Shown here: positions 35,488-47,346 of the stretch, piece by piece
Numbering within the stretch: position 1 is the stretch's first letter
How the letters are laid out: every line of letters starts with the position of its first letter
Assembly: GCA_023630585.1 (NCBI GenBank)
Contig: CM042540.1
Location: 24,831,769 to 24,895,768, forward strand
Source: Cranoglanis bouderius
Lineage: Eukaryota; Chordata; Actinopteri; Siluriformes; Cranoglanididae
DNA: 64,000 bases
Direction of reading: 5' to 3'
Program-made: the position numbers and the translations under genes
The notes under the pieces: model-generated
What the model saw: only the letters and a program-made list of their open reading frames with translations
Database searches by the model: none
What the model was told of the DNA's origin: nothing

Positions 35488-36617
35488 ATGGGGAGTTAAT
35501 GGTTAGCACACTTGCCTCAAACCTCGAGTTGGGGGCTGGACTTTGACTTGGTCATTCCAAAAATGTTAAATTACTTCTGCTTTAACCATTTCTTTGTACA
35601 CTTACTTCTGTGCTTGGGGTCATTGTCTTGCTGCATCAACTTACGGTTAAGATTCAGTTCACGGACAGACACCCTGACATTCTCCTGTAGAATTTGCTGG
35701 TACAATCCAGAATTCATAGGTACATCAATAATGGCAAGCCGCCCTGTACCTGAGGCAGCAAAGCAGCCCCAAACCATGACACTTCCACCCCCATGCTTCA
35801 CAGTTGGTATGGGGTTCTCATGTTGGAATGCAGTGTTTGGTTTTAGTTTCTAAAAAGTTATATTTTTGATTCATCTATCCACAGAAAATTTTTCCAATAG
35901 GCTTCTGGTTTATCGACATAGTTTTGAGCAAAAGTGTTCTTTTTGGAGAGACTGGCTTCCTCCTTGATATCCTGCCATGCACACTATTCTTGTTCAGTGT
36001 TTGCCTGATGGTGCCACTTAGATGTTACCCTGGAGTTCTTTTAATATTATTTGCTGTGCCCTTCGAGTGATTTTTGCTGGACGACCACTCTTTAGGAGAG
36101 TAATGGTGGTGCTGAATTTCCTCCATTTGTATATCATCTGCCTCACAGTGGATTGATGGCGGTCAAACTCTTTAGAAATGGTTTTGTAACCTCTTCCATC
36201 CTGGTGGGCATCGATACCATTTTTTCTGAGGTCCTCAGGAATCTCCTTTGATTGAGGAATGGCACACTTCCATAAATATGTGTGGTGAAGAACAGACTTT
36301 TATAGTGTTCTTGAAACATGGGAGGGCCTGCTAAGCTCATTGCCATCCCCTTGATTGAAACACCTGACTTCAATTACCCCTTTAAATTAAATCATACTGC
36401 TAGAGGTTCACATACTTTTTCCGAAAAATATATTTAATGTAGGATAATTTTGCTTGATAAATAAATGTAAAAACTATAATGTTTTGTGTCATTTGTTTAA
36501 TTGGGTTCACTTTATCTAGTTTTAGGACTTAGATTAATATCTGATCACATTTCAGGTCAGATTTATGCAGAAATACAGAAAATTGTAAAGGGTTCACAAG
36601 CTTTCTACAGGCATTGT
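35488..36617 (-). mobile_element. Tc1-like fragment fused to a SINE head
   Basis: From 36617 leftwards the sequence is a Tc1 element related to family III, with GGGTTCACAAGCTTT near its outer end and a transposase on the minus strand. It stops abruptly near 35533, just before the third catalytic region. There it meets GGTTAGCACACTTGCCTCAA and GAGTTGGGGG (35500-35530), which match the head of the tRNA-derived SINE at 59805-59860. The left Tc1 terminus is missing. Confidence 0.7.
35535..36255 (-). pseudogene. Tc1-like transposase pseudogene, truncated
   Basis: The minus strand encodes an eroded N-terminal domain (near 36250-36060), then VKHGGGSVMVWGCFAASGTG-type sequence and the second catalytic motif QQDNDPKHRSK near 35630. 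It ends after KKWLKQK, before the SPDLNPIE segment. Several frameshifts are present. Confidence 0.7.
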
Positions 36618-37930
36618 CATTTTTCGTACCTCAAGTTTTTTTTCTGAGCCAATTTCCTGATTCATGCTTATATGGTTTCAGGTGAATTAAGTCATCATTC
36701 TTCTTGTTATTTCTATGAAGAAGTTCCACTGCAATTGGAGGTGACATTTGAATTTTATTTATCAGGCCAGCAAATAAATGCTGCTAAGTAAAACTCTCAA
36801 TTTACCTTATGTCCCAACATTGAAAACCCTGAATTCACCCTAAGCACACTGCTGTAACTGATAATAGAATTTGTAGATTAATAATTAGTATTGGTATTGA
36901 AATTTATAGTTTTCTGGATCGGTTTGTAGTTTTTGCAGTTAGAGTTCAATGAGAATGTGAAATAGTGAGATGTCATTTGTGTACTTTTATTCTGACCTTC
37001 AGAATGCCAAGTAATGGAAGGAAAAGGTGTTAAGATTTGAAAGTGGATGATACACACCACCTAATGACTCATACAGACATAATGCAGACTTGTCAGTGTG
37101 TGGAGCGCTAGCACACTGATGCCTGGGCTGGATTTTACACCACGACCTGGCAACCCGGGCTGGTGCAGCGCCACCTATCGCCGCGGAGAATAGGGCTGGA
37201 ACAAACAGCGAACGGTAGAAAATTATGGTTAGTGTGCATACATTCGTTCAGAAACATTTTAACTTAAACATTACGTCTTATTTGTATTGTGTCAGTATTA
37301 ATATTACCCTATTTGTAATAATACGTAGCACGTCGCTGAGGAAACGCCTCACCCTTACTTCCTCAGTGCTCGCTTGGTTGCCAGATGTGCGGTTAAATCC
37401 TCCATCAGCGTTACTACTGACTGTATGGTTTTACTGGGGTGATTGAACGATTGGAATATTATTTGTCCCACTGATATTACGTCAACAAATATGAATGTAA
37501 AATACATTTTAAACATGGCTAAAGTGTCCTTCACAACAACCTATATGCGTATTTCAGATAAATAACTTAAAACATGAATAAAACCTACAAAATTTTTGGT
37601 GTCAAAGAGCAGTATAACACACTTGGAGGAAAGAGCTGTATGCCCGCTTCTGCATACATAAGCTCACAGAGGCTCACGACCAATCACTATCCCACTGATA
37701 GACAGGGGAGAATAATGCCATCCCCTTGCTGAAAAACAAAACAAAACCCAAAAACCAACAGAAACCCTCAAAGAATTTGTAATATGTTTAATGGTTATAA
37801 TGAGAATTGTATTGGTTTAAATGGAAACTGTAATGGTCCCTGAGGGTCTCTACTGGTAATTGGTTGCCTGTTATGTCTAGTGGATACAATTAAGGACCAA
37901 TAACGCTATTAACGGTTAGCTGATAGCTTC
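36618..37930. other. surf4-ciz1 intergenic DNA
   Basis: A GC-richer patch at 37080-37220 contains CACCTATCGCCGCGG, unlike the surroundings, but no supported exon. No transposon terminus recognised. Confidence 0.4.
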
Positions 37931-37931
37931 C

Positions 37932-37934
<3 letters not shown>

Positions 37935-38011
<77 letters not shown>

Positions 38012-38215
38012 AATATATACAATATATATAATATATAAATATATACAATATATACAATATATAAATATATACAATATATAAATATAATATATTAAATAAA
38101 TATAATATAATATATATATATATAATATATAATATATATATAATATATAATATATATATAATATATATAATATATATATTATATATATATATTATATATT
38201 ATATATAAATAAATA
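37935..38215. repeat. AT-rich satellite-like tract
   Basis: About 280 bp of almost pure A/T starts as (AT)n (37938-38003) and degenerates into TATAAATATA variants. It is self-complementary along its whole length. Confidence 0.95.
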
Positions 38216-38721
38216 AAATGAATAAATAAACAATAACAAGGACTGATGTTTGCAATAATTTCAGCTAATTCACTAGAAAAGTGGACAGAACAGAGCATGT
38301 GATTCAACCCTCTACATCATACTTGACAGTTGCACAAAAGATGTTCTTCAATTAAAAATACAAACAGAAATATATTTATATAAATAAATAACAATTCTCA
38401 AAAGGTTTAAAAAGTAGCCAACTAAAAAAAAACAAGATATAAAAAGGCAAACAAAGCAAGCAGTGAGTTATAATGCACAGCCCAATTATTTTTGCACTTC
38501 AATGTACATGGTCACAGCTCCAGAAGTTGCATATGATAAAGAAAGACATGGTTTTAAGAAGTTTAATCGAAAACCAAAGCACTGAATCTGTCACAGGAGT
38601 AACGGAGTACAGCTTCTGATCTTCAGAATCAGCACTATAGCAGTCATATGCACACCATTGGGACACTGACGTTTCCTTAGACTTACTAAGAGGTTTATTT
38701 TTCTCTCTGGAAGAACCACAA
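38216..38721 (-). other. ciz1: ciz1 3' flank, probable 3' UTR
   Basis: A TTTATT (AATAAA on the minus strand) occurs at 38695-38700, unusually close to the stop, so the real poly(A) site may be further down. No other feature. Confidence 0.4.
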
Positions 38722-39024
38722 TCATAGATGGTTTTCAGCAGTAAGACGCTTTAAAACCACACTAGGGTTTTGTGTGACTGAGGATTCAGGCAATGGTTTT
38801 GAGGTTGGACTTCTGTGGGGGGATTTTGAGTGTTGCTTCTTCGTGTGGGCAGCAGCTGGCTGTGTAACGAAATCTGACTGGTTTTCAGAGTTCTCCTCTT
38901 CTTCATGTCTGTCCTTCATCTCCACAGTACATGCATTGCTGTTCTCAACGTTCTGGACCTTACCTAAGTAACTGGTTGCTTTCTCATCATCCTCCTGAGG
39001 TTGGTTCAGCAGAGCCTTGTACTT
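38722..39024 (-). CDS. ciz1: ciz1 coding exon 14 (C-terminus)
   Basis: Acceptor TTTACAG|AAGTAC. Encodes KYKALLNQPQEDDEKATSYL, a Ser/Pro/Lys-rich tail and the end LTAENHL-stop (TGA at 38724-38722). A separation of more than 7 kb from exon 13 is due to nested transposons. Confidence 0.88.
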   Translation of the reverse strand, partial: KYKALLNQPQEDDEKATSYLGKVQNVENSNACTVEMKDRHEEEENSENQSDFVTQPAAAHTKKQHSKSPHRSPTSKPLPESSVTQNPSVVLKRLTAENHL

Positions 39025-42000
39025 CTGTAAATATCACATTTGATTTCAGATTTAACTTTTAGAAATCTCAGAAAAACAAGACAACATACAGTATAAAGCA
39101 GAACCTTAAAGACACAGTGGATATAAAAGTCTACACACCCCTGTTAAAATTGCAGGTTTTTGCAATGTAAAAAATTCAACCAAGATCAATTATGTCAGAT
39201 CTTTTTCCACATTTAATGTGATATAGCAACCAACAAAATTCAAGTGAAAAACAAACAGTAACATTTTAGGGGGGAAAAGAAAAAGAAATATCTATGTCAT
39301 TACCTGATTAACCCCAAATAAAGATCAGACGTTTCTGTAGGATTTTCTTGACATCCTCTTGTCATGGAACACCATGAAGGCCATCATCAAATAGAGCAAA
39401 ACGTTGACATTACCAAGAACGTCCCTCCAAAATTTACCAAAGGACAAGATGAAAACCTATTAGGGAGGCTGTCAAGAGACCTACAGCAACATTAAAGGAG
39501 CTGAGGAGCTGCAGGAATATCTAGCAAGTACTGGCCACTCCCTGCATGTGACAACAATTGCTCGTATTCTTCACATTCTTCTGGGCTAGACATGTTTCTG
39601 CATAATTCTAAAAGATATGTTTGGTGCAAATCACAGCGTATTAAACCCTGAAACCCCTTTATCTCCAAGATCTTTTCAAAAGGTTGTAGCATGGCAGCTA
39701 TGCTTGTACCTACATAGGAATAACATTCATGAAATGTATCAGTCAGGATTTAGGCCTCATTGTAGCACAGAGACAGCACTGGTTAAAGTGGTAAATGACC
39801 TACTACTGGCCTCTGATCAGGGTTGTGTCTCCATGCTTGTGTTGCTTGACCTTAGTACAGATTTTGATACAACTGATCATACTATTCCCCTTGGTAGACT
39901 AGAAAAAGGTCTTATTTGACTGATCGTTATCAGTTCATAGATGTAAATGGTGAATTCTTGATGCATACTGAGGTAAAGTTTGGTGTTCCTCAAGGTTCTG
40001 TTTTAGGCCCACTGCTTTTATCTTTATATATGCTACCTCTGGGTCAAATTATTCGTAAACATGGAATTAGCTTCCACTGTTACGCTGATGACAGACAGTT
40101 GTATGTTTCAGCAAAGCCAGATGACAGACACCAGCTTAATAAAGTTGAGGAATGTGTAAAGGACATTGGACACTGGATGCTTATTAACTTCCTCTTACTT
40201 AATTCTGACAAGACAGAAGTACTTGTACTAGGACCACATGCAGCTAGAAGTAAGTTTTCTGATTCCATAGTAACTCTGGATGGCCTTTCTGTTTCATCAT
40301 GTGCAGCAGTAAAAGACCTTGGTGTGATTATTGACTCCAGTCTTTCATTTGACACCCATGTAGATAATATTACCAGGATAGCCTTCTTTCACCTCAGAAA
40401 TATTGCTAAAATAAGAAATATAATGTCACTACAGGACGCAGAAAAATTAGTTCATGCTTTCGTCACCTCTAGGTTGGATTATTGTAATGCCTTACTGTCT
40501 GGATGTTCCAGTAGGAGCATAAACAAACTCTAGTTATTCCAGAATGCAGCTGCAAGAGTCCTCACTAGAACCAGAAGATATGACCACATCATTCCTATCT
40601 TATCCACACTGCATTGGCTCCCAGTGAAATTTCTCATTGATTATAAAATACTACTGTTGGCCTATAAAGCTCTAAATGGTCTCGTACAACAGTACCTACG
40701 CAAACTTTTGGTCTATTATGATCCGCCATGCCTACTTCAATCAAAAGGTGCAGGCTATTTGTTGGTACCTCGAATAGTGAAGGCTACAGCAGGGGGAAGA
40801 GCTTTCTCTTACAAAGCCCCACAGTTATGGAACAGCCTTCCTATTAGTGTTCGGGACTCAGACACAGCATCAGTGTTTAAGTCCAGGCTGAAAACATATT
40901 TGTTTAGTCAAGCTTTTTGTGAATAGTTTTTTTCTTAGGTAAAGGAGAAGACTTAGAGGTCTCACAGGCATAGTGTGTTGTGATGAACTGGGATGTTTGG
41001 ATGCTGTCGCCCCCCCAATTTCACGCGTTCACCCAGGTTTGATGATGGTGGATCGGCTGGCTGCCTTATGTCCCAGGGAGCCCTCATATCTGTCTCACCT
41101 TCTGGCTCTCCCTTTTAGTTATGCTGTCATAGCTAGTCTTGCCGGAGTCCCTGCTTGCACTCATGCAAAGTACACTGTCCTTAACCATTACGGGACAATA
41201 AGCACGCCTAATAATCTCTCTCTCTCTCTCTGTGGAGCTACACATGATACTCCTGAGATGCCAGTGATCCCGACCACTTCTGCTCTCCGGACCTGCCGGA
41301 TCCATCCTGATGGCCTACTTCTGGTTGGAGTTCTCATCAATTGGAAGTCACATGCTGCTGCTGAGGATGGCTCCACACAGTGCAGCCTAAAGATCACTGA
41401 GATTACTGAGGATGGTACCACTTAAAAACCATAAAGATGGCTTTGGACATCAATTCATATGAACAGTTATGCTATGATGGCTACGACTACAATTCCCACA
41501 AACAGTTTTGCACTCAAGTCTCCATCAGTGAACAATGGAGAAGTTCAACAAAACAGTCTTCATGTAAAAACTGTAATAATTTTTCCTGGTTACACAACTG
41601 CTATTTGACCATGTAGTATTAGCACATTTATAGAAGGGATTTATTTACTTATAATCGCACTATCCGGTGTCACCCAGATGAGGATGGGTTCCCCTTTGAG
41701 TCTGGTTCCTCTCAAGGTTTCTTCCTCATATCGTCTCACGGAGTTTTTCTTTGCCACCATCGCCTCTAGCTTGCTCAATGGGGATAAATCTGTACATTTA
41801 AAATCTATATCCTGAGTTTATATATTTCTGTAAAGCTGCTTTGGGACAATGACCATTGTTAAAAGCACTATACAAATAAAACTGAACTGAATTGAATTGG
41901 TAGTACTGTTGTAACGCCTCAGCATGAGCAGCATCATATAATTCACAAAATTATAACCAGAAGAAATAAAACAATGGGCCTTCTCAGCCAGAGAACCCAC

Positions 42001-45000
42001 AAGAAACTCTGGACCAAAATGTCTCCACTCAGGGAGCCATAAAACAAGGAATCCACACCCAGACACCAAGGAGCCGCTTAAATCCAGCGTGTGCATCTGC
42101 CTTATCTGAACCAACACGGCAAGCGTTAAAGGCCTCCCTGACCCAGGGCTGAACCCTCTCGACCACAGAAACTGCTCTCAAATGCAGTGATTTAGGCCTT
42201 TTGGGCCAGACCAGTTTGCTTACTCAACAGATAAGTCCAAAGAGCCTTACCATTAAGGCCTATAAATTCTGGAAGAAAGGAGAGACCTTTTCGCTCCCTC
42301 ACAAAGATTACACATTCCACAATTCCACAAGTCTACACAAGGACTCACACATTCCACAATCGGCGCCTACCAGGAGCAACGACTGTGGGAATTAATAGAT
42401 CTTTGAACAATTGCAATCACCTATTTCCTATTATGTGTTGTTCTATTTTCTTCATGTGTATCACAATTAAGTTGCCACTAATTGTTCCATTTAGCATGTA
42501 GTAGTAACATGTGTAGTAGCCCTAGGAGGATCATTGTTTTTTAAATATTAGTAATGTACTTTAAGTATAGTCAAACATGTTTGGTATGTACGTGTTCATT
42601 GAGTGATTTCCTAAATCATAAGAGTAAGGAAATTTGTGTAGATTGTGCTGGTATGTACATGCAATATTTCAGGACAAAGTTTAATCCACACATTTCACGT
42701 TTAAACCACTCATCTGCAGGGACAATGGGCTGATTAGCATAATAGGTGGAGAGTCTGGCTAACACCCCGCCCAAAGACAATGTTGACTGGAGAAAGCACT
42801 CTGGGCTGGGCTAGCCCAGGAAGTGTTAAAATCCTCAGAACACAAGTTTTTGGCTGCTCGCTGCTTGCTTCACTCTCTCTCTCGTATCTCTTGCTTCTTG
42901 GCACGCTTCGAAGGACGAGAGCCGCCGCCTGCTTTTCAAGCCTCCCGCCTTCATTCCACTCAGCATTCTGATTGGTCTTCCGAGATGCCTCTCACCGACC
43001 AGACCGCTGACGACACCACGACGTAACGAGGAAATCCCTTCAACACAGCTAAGGCAAGCGCAATACTCCAGAATCTAGCTAATCTGGTGTCTAAGTTGAG
43101 CCCATCTAAAGGAAGTGAAGATAACTTAAGTTGATGGTTCTTTCAGACCATGGTCTGTGAAATAGCATGCAACGCTGCTATTTGTGAACTTCATTCACTC
43201 TTCATTATCACCCGTTTATGTATGCGTGTGTGTGTGTGTGTGTTTATGTTAAATTAGTTTCTATGTCATAGAGTAGTTCAATAAAGTCTCGTCTGTTCTT
43301 AAATATACGTGTTCTTATTGCTTACAAGTGTCTATTGCCTTGAATTGCGATTCTGCTACATGCTCTTAAAATAATGTCACTATGTTTAGAATATTATTGC
43401 CGGTGGCCACAGAGGTAATATCTAATGCATAATTAATGAATACACTAGGTTCAACTTATTGCTGGACGAATAGTTGATCAGTAATACTAAATTAGTCAAA
43501 TTTCCCTTTACGAGCTGATCTGTTAATCTCTCCTACATCTTTGGAAGAGAATAAAGATAGCTCAATTTAAACAACTAATTTTTACTTACGCAAAATGGTG
43601 GAGAATATATCAAATTAACCCAAACAGCTCATTTTCACTACACTGTGGTCAATAATTTCAATGCTGCGTTTAAAGAGGACAAACCTAAGCGGATAATTTG
43701 TATTAGGGGAACAGACAAAAAAAAAAAAATATATGCAAAAAGTGTTATAAATCTCACCACTGCAAAACAGCAACATGAGTAACTAAGTCTAGACTAGGAA
43801 TTCCAAAAAAGTTGGGACGCTGTGTAAAATGTAAATAAAAACAGAACGCAATGATTTGCAAATCTAATAAACCCATATGTTATTCACAATAGAACATAGA
43901 AAACATGTCAAATGTTTAAACTGAGAAAATGTACCATTTAATGAAAAAAAAAAAAAAGGTAATTTTAAATTTGATGGCTGCAACACGTCTCAAAAAAGTT
44001 GTGACGGGGGCAACAAAAGGCTGGAAAAGTAAGTGTTACTAAAAAGAAACAGCTGGAGGAACATTTTGCAACTAATTAGTTTAATTGGCAACAGGTCAGT
44101 AACATGATTGGGTATAAAAAGAGTATCTTAGTGAGGCAGAGTCTTTCAGAAGTAAAGATGGGCAGAGGTTCACCAATCTGCGAAAAACTAACTGTGGAAC
44201 AATTTCAGAATAATGTTCCTCAATGTATAATTGACTTTGAACATCTCATCATCTACAGTACATAATATCATCAAAAGATTCCAAGAATCTGAAGAAATCT
44301 CTGTGCGCAAGGGACAAGGGTGAAAATCAATATTCGGGATCTTTGGGCCCTCAGGCGGCACTGCATTAAAAACAGGCATGATTCTGTAATGGAAATCACT
44401 GCACGCGCTCAGAAACACCTCCAGAACTCTGTCTGTGAATACAGTTCGCCATGCCATCCACAAATGCAGATTAAAGCTCTATCATGCAAAGAAGAAGCCA
44501 TGATCCAGAAACGCCGCCATCTTCTCTGGGCCAATGCTCATTTAAAATGGACTGAGGCAAAGTGGAAAACTGTTCTGTGGTCAGATGAATCGAAAATTTA
44601 AATTCTTTTTGGAAACCATGGACGCCGCGTCCTCTGGACTAAAGAGGAGAGGGACCATCCGGGTTGTTATCAGTGCTCAGTTCAAAAGCCTGCATCTCTG
44701 ATGGTATGGGGGTGCATTAGTGCCTATGGAATGGGCAGCTTGCACATCTGGAAAGGCACCATCAATGCTGAAAGGTATATACAGGTTTTAGAACATACTT
44801 CCATCCAGTTGACATCTTGTTCAGGGAAGGCCTTGCGTATTTCAGCAGACAATGCTAAACCACATACTGCATCTATTACAACAGCATGGCTTCATAGTAG
44901 AAGAGTCCGGGTGCTGAACTGGCCTGCCTGCAGTCCAGACCTTTCATCAATCGAAAACATTAGGCACATCATGGAACGAAAACTACGACAAAGATGAGCC

Positions 45001-47313
45001 AGGACTGTTGAGCAACTAGAATCCTGTATTCCTCTCCCAAAACTCCAGCAACTGGTCTTCTCAGTTCCCAGACATATACGGACTGTTGTTAAAAGAAGAG
45101 GGGATGCTACACAGTGGTAAACACGGCCCTGTCCCAACTTTTTTGAGACGTGTTGCAGCCATCAAATTCAAAATTACCTTATTTTTTTCTTAAAATGATA
45201 CACTTCCTCAGTTTAAACATTTGATATGTTTATGTTCTATTGTCAATAAAATATGGGTTTATGAGATTTGCAAATCATTGCATTCTGTTTTTATTTACAT
45301 TTTACACAGAGTCCAAACTTTTTTGGAATTGGGGTTGTATACATATATGAACAAAGCTTCATAATCAGTTTCATAAAAATTAAATAAAACTCTTACACAC
45401 TAAAATGTCTTGCCACTGGGTGTTGCAGGAAAAGGTGTTTCATCCTGCTATGTTGCATCTGCATTTTTGGGAGTATGTTTATATTTTGTCCTTTCCTTGG
45501 TACTCGATGCAGGACAGGAGAATGTCTAACACCATTTTCTCCTTAAGAAACAAGATGCTGTGCCACACATGGTGATATGTTGAATCATGAATTTATTTCT
45601 AAAACACTATAATCATGATATTGTGATGTGTGTATAAAATAAGGCTTTGTACTAGCTGTGGCTGCCATTATTAATGCCCAGTTGAATCAGCTTATGGGAG
45701 TGTACCCTTTTGTTTGATTACAACAAGGTTAAGAGTGTACATAAGTAGTACCAACCCATAGAACCAATTTTTAGAGACACTTTCAAAGCGACCATATTTT
45801 CCCCCCCTAGTTCATGGACCATACTGAACAAATAAGAGTAAGAGAGGTCAAAAACCTAGATCAAAAAAACTTAAGTTGCAAAACCTGGAAGCAAAATTTA
45901 AAATGTAGTCCACCTTTGAGCCAGTCGAAAAATAGTGGACAAAAAAAATGACCTGGGCAGAAATAAAATTTTCATGCACCACCTGTAGTAGATGAAGTAA
46001 ACATTCATGTCCATTTAAAAAAAAATCCCAACCAAATAGGGCTATAGATAACCACTCACTATACTGCACAGAAAGGAAGGACTGGTATGGCAGCAAAGTG
46101 GTTTCACAATATGTATAAAAGGATTTTATCAGTCATCTACTTCTCTAATATGTATATTTATAGTTAATATGCTGTTAAACCGTTTTGAAGCCTTCAATAC
46201 CTGTAAGTTCTGGTAGTGAGTGAGAGACTTGCAGTGTGTTTCCCGAGCTCGGGACTCAAAATGGTAGAACTTATGGCAGAGTTTACAGAGGAAGCCTGCT
46301 ACCGGGACTACAAAACTGGTGCCTGTGAAAGAAGATATAAAAACTGATAAGATGCATCATAAAAAATTTATCCCGAACTCATGTTGAATCTTTCTAGATT
46401 CTGTGCTCACCATATTGTGTGTCTGGATCATACTCTTTATAGTCAATCTCTGCTGGATTAACCTGTTAGGGAGAACAGCAGAAGGTCATGGACTATAAAA
46501 CAACCAAATGAACCAAAAGTATAGTCAAAGAGAAAACTGACCTGTTCAGACACCATGTCTTCCTCCTTTTCTTCACTTCCGTCTTCCTCATAGTCATCTT
46601 CATCTTCAAAGCAACCTATGGCATCTAATGTTATGAGTTCCTCCATGACTTCAGGTCCTCCTTGTTCCTTTAGCTGGAGCAAAACAGAGCGATGAAGTAC
46701 AGGCTATTATATTGGCAATCTAATCATGTCACTGAATTTATCATTACAACAGAGCTGAGAAACACCTCTAATTAACTCAAACACTCATGCAGTTAAGTGA
46801 AGATAAAATAAAGAAGACAAAGAAATGTAAGAGCGTCTTTATCTACACAGCATTAAATGGAATTCTGATTTGTTTATCTCCTCTGCGTGGTCTTTCAAGC
46901 AGGTGAGAACACAGTAATCACACTCATGTGTGGACCAAAATAACTGGTCCAGGACTGCCTGAATGAGGTCTCAATCCACAAATAAGTGAACTCAATTGCT
47001 GTGAGAAAGAGATTCAAGCCTGACATTGTAGGAAGTGAACGAAACACGCTGTGCATTTTGGGAGGACCAAACTGAACCAAAGGACAGAGCTGTAGAGCTG
47101 CAGAAATATGATGTGTTTTGGACATCAGGACCAAAGAACAACAAAAGAAAATAAGTGCTCAATACAGTACACAAAATATTTTAAACTAGTTATTTATATT
47201 ATTAGTATTTTTTCATGTTCAGTTGATCTGAGTGACACCTCACCCACTTGCCAAACAGACATTTACCTATTTCTGTCGCCTTATCTCTGCAAGTAAGAGT
47301 ATAAGAGGTTTAC

Positions 47314-47346
<33 letters not shown>

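Noticed and set aside
40973..41425. Plus-strand ORF of 150 codons
   Set aside because: It lies in the 3' UTR of the L2-type LINE and has no recognised protein similarity.
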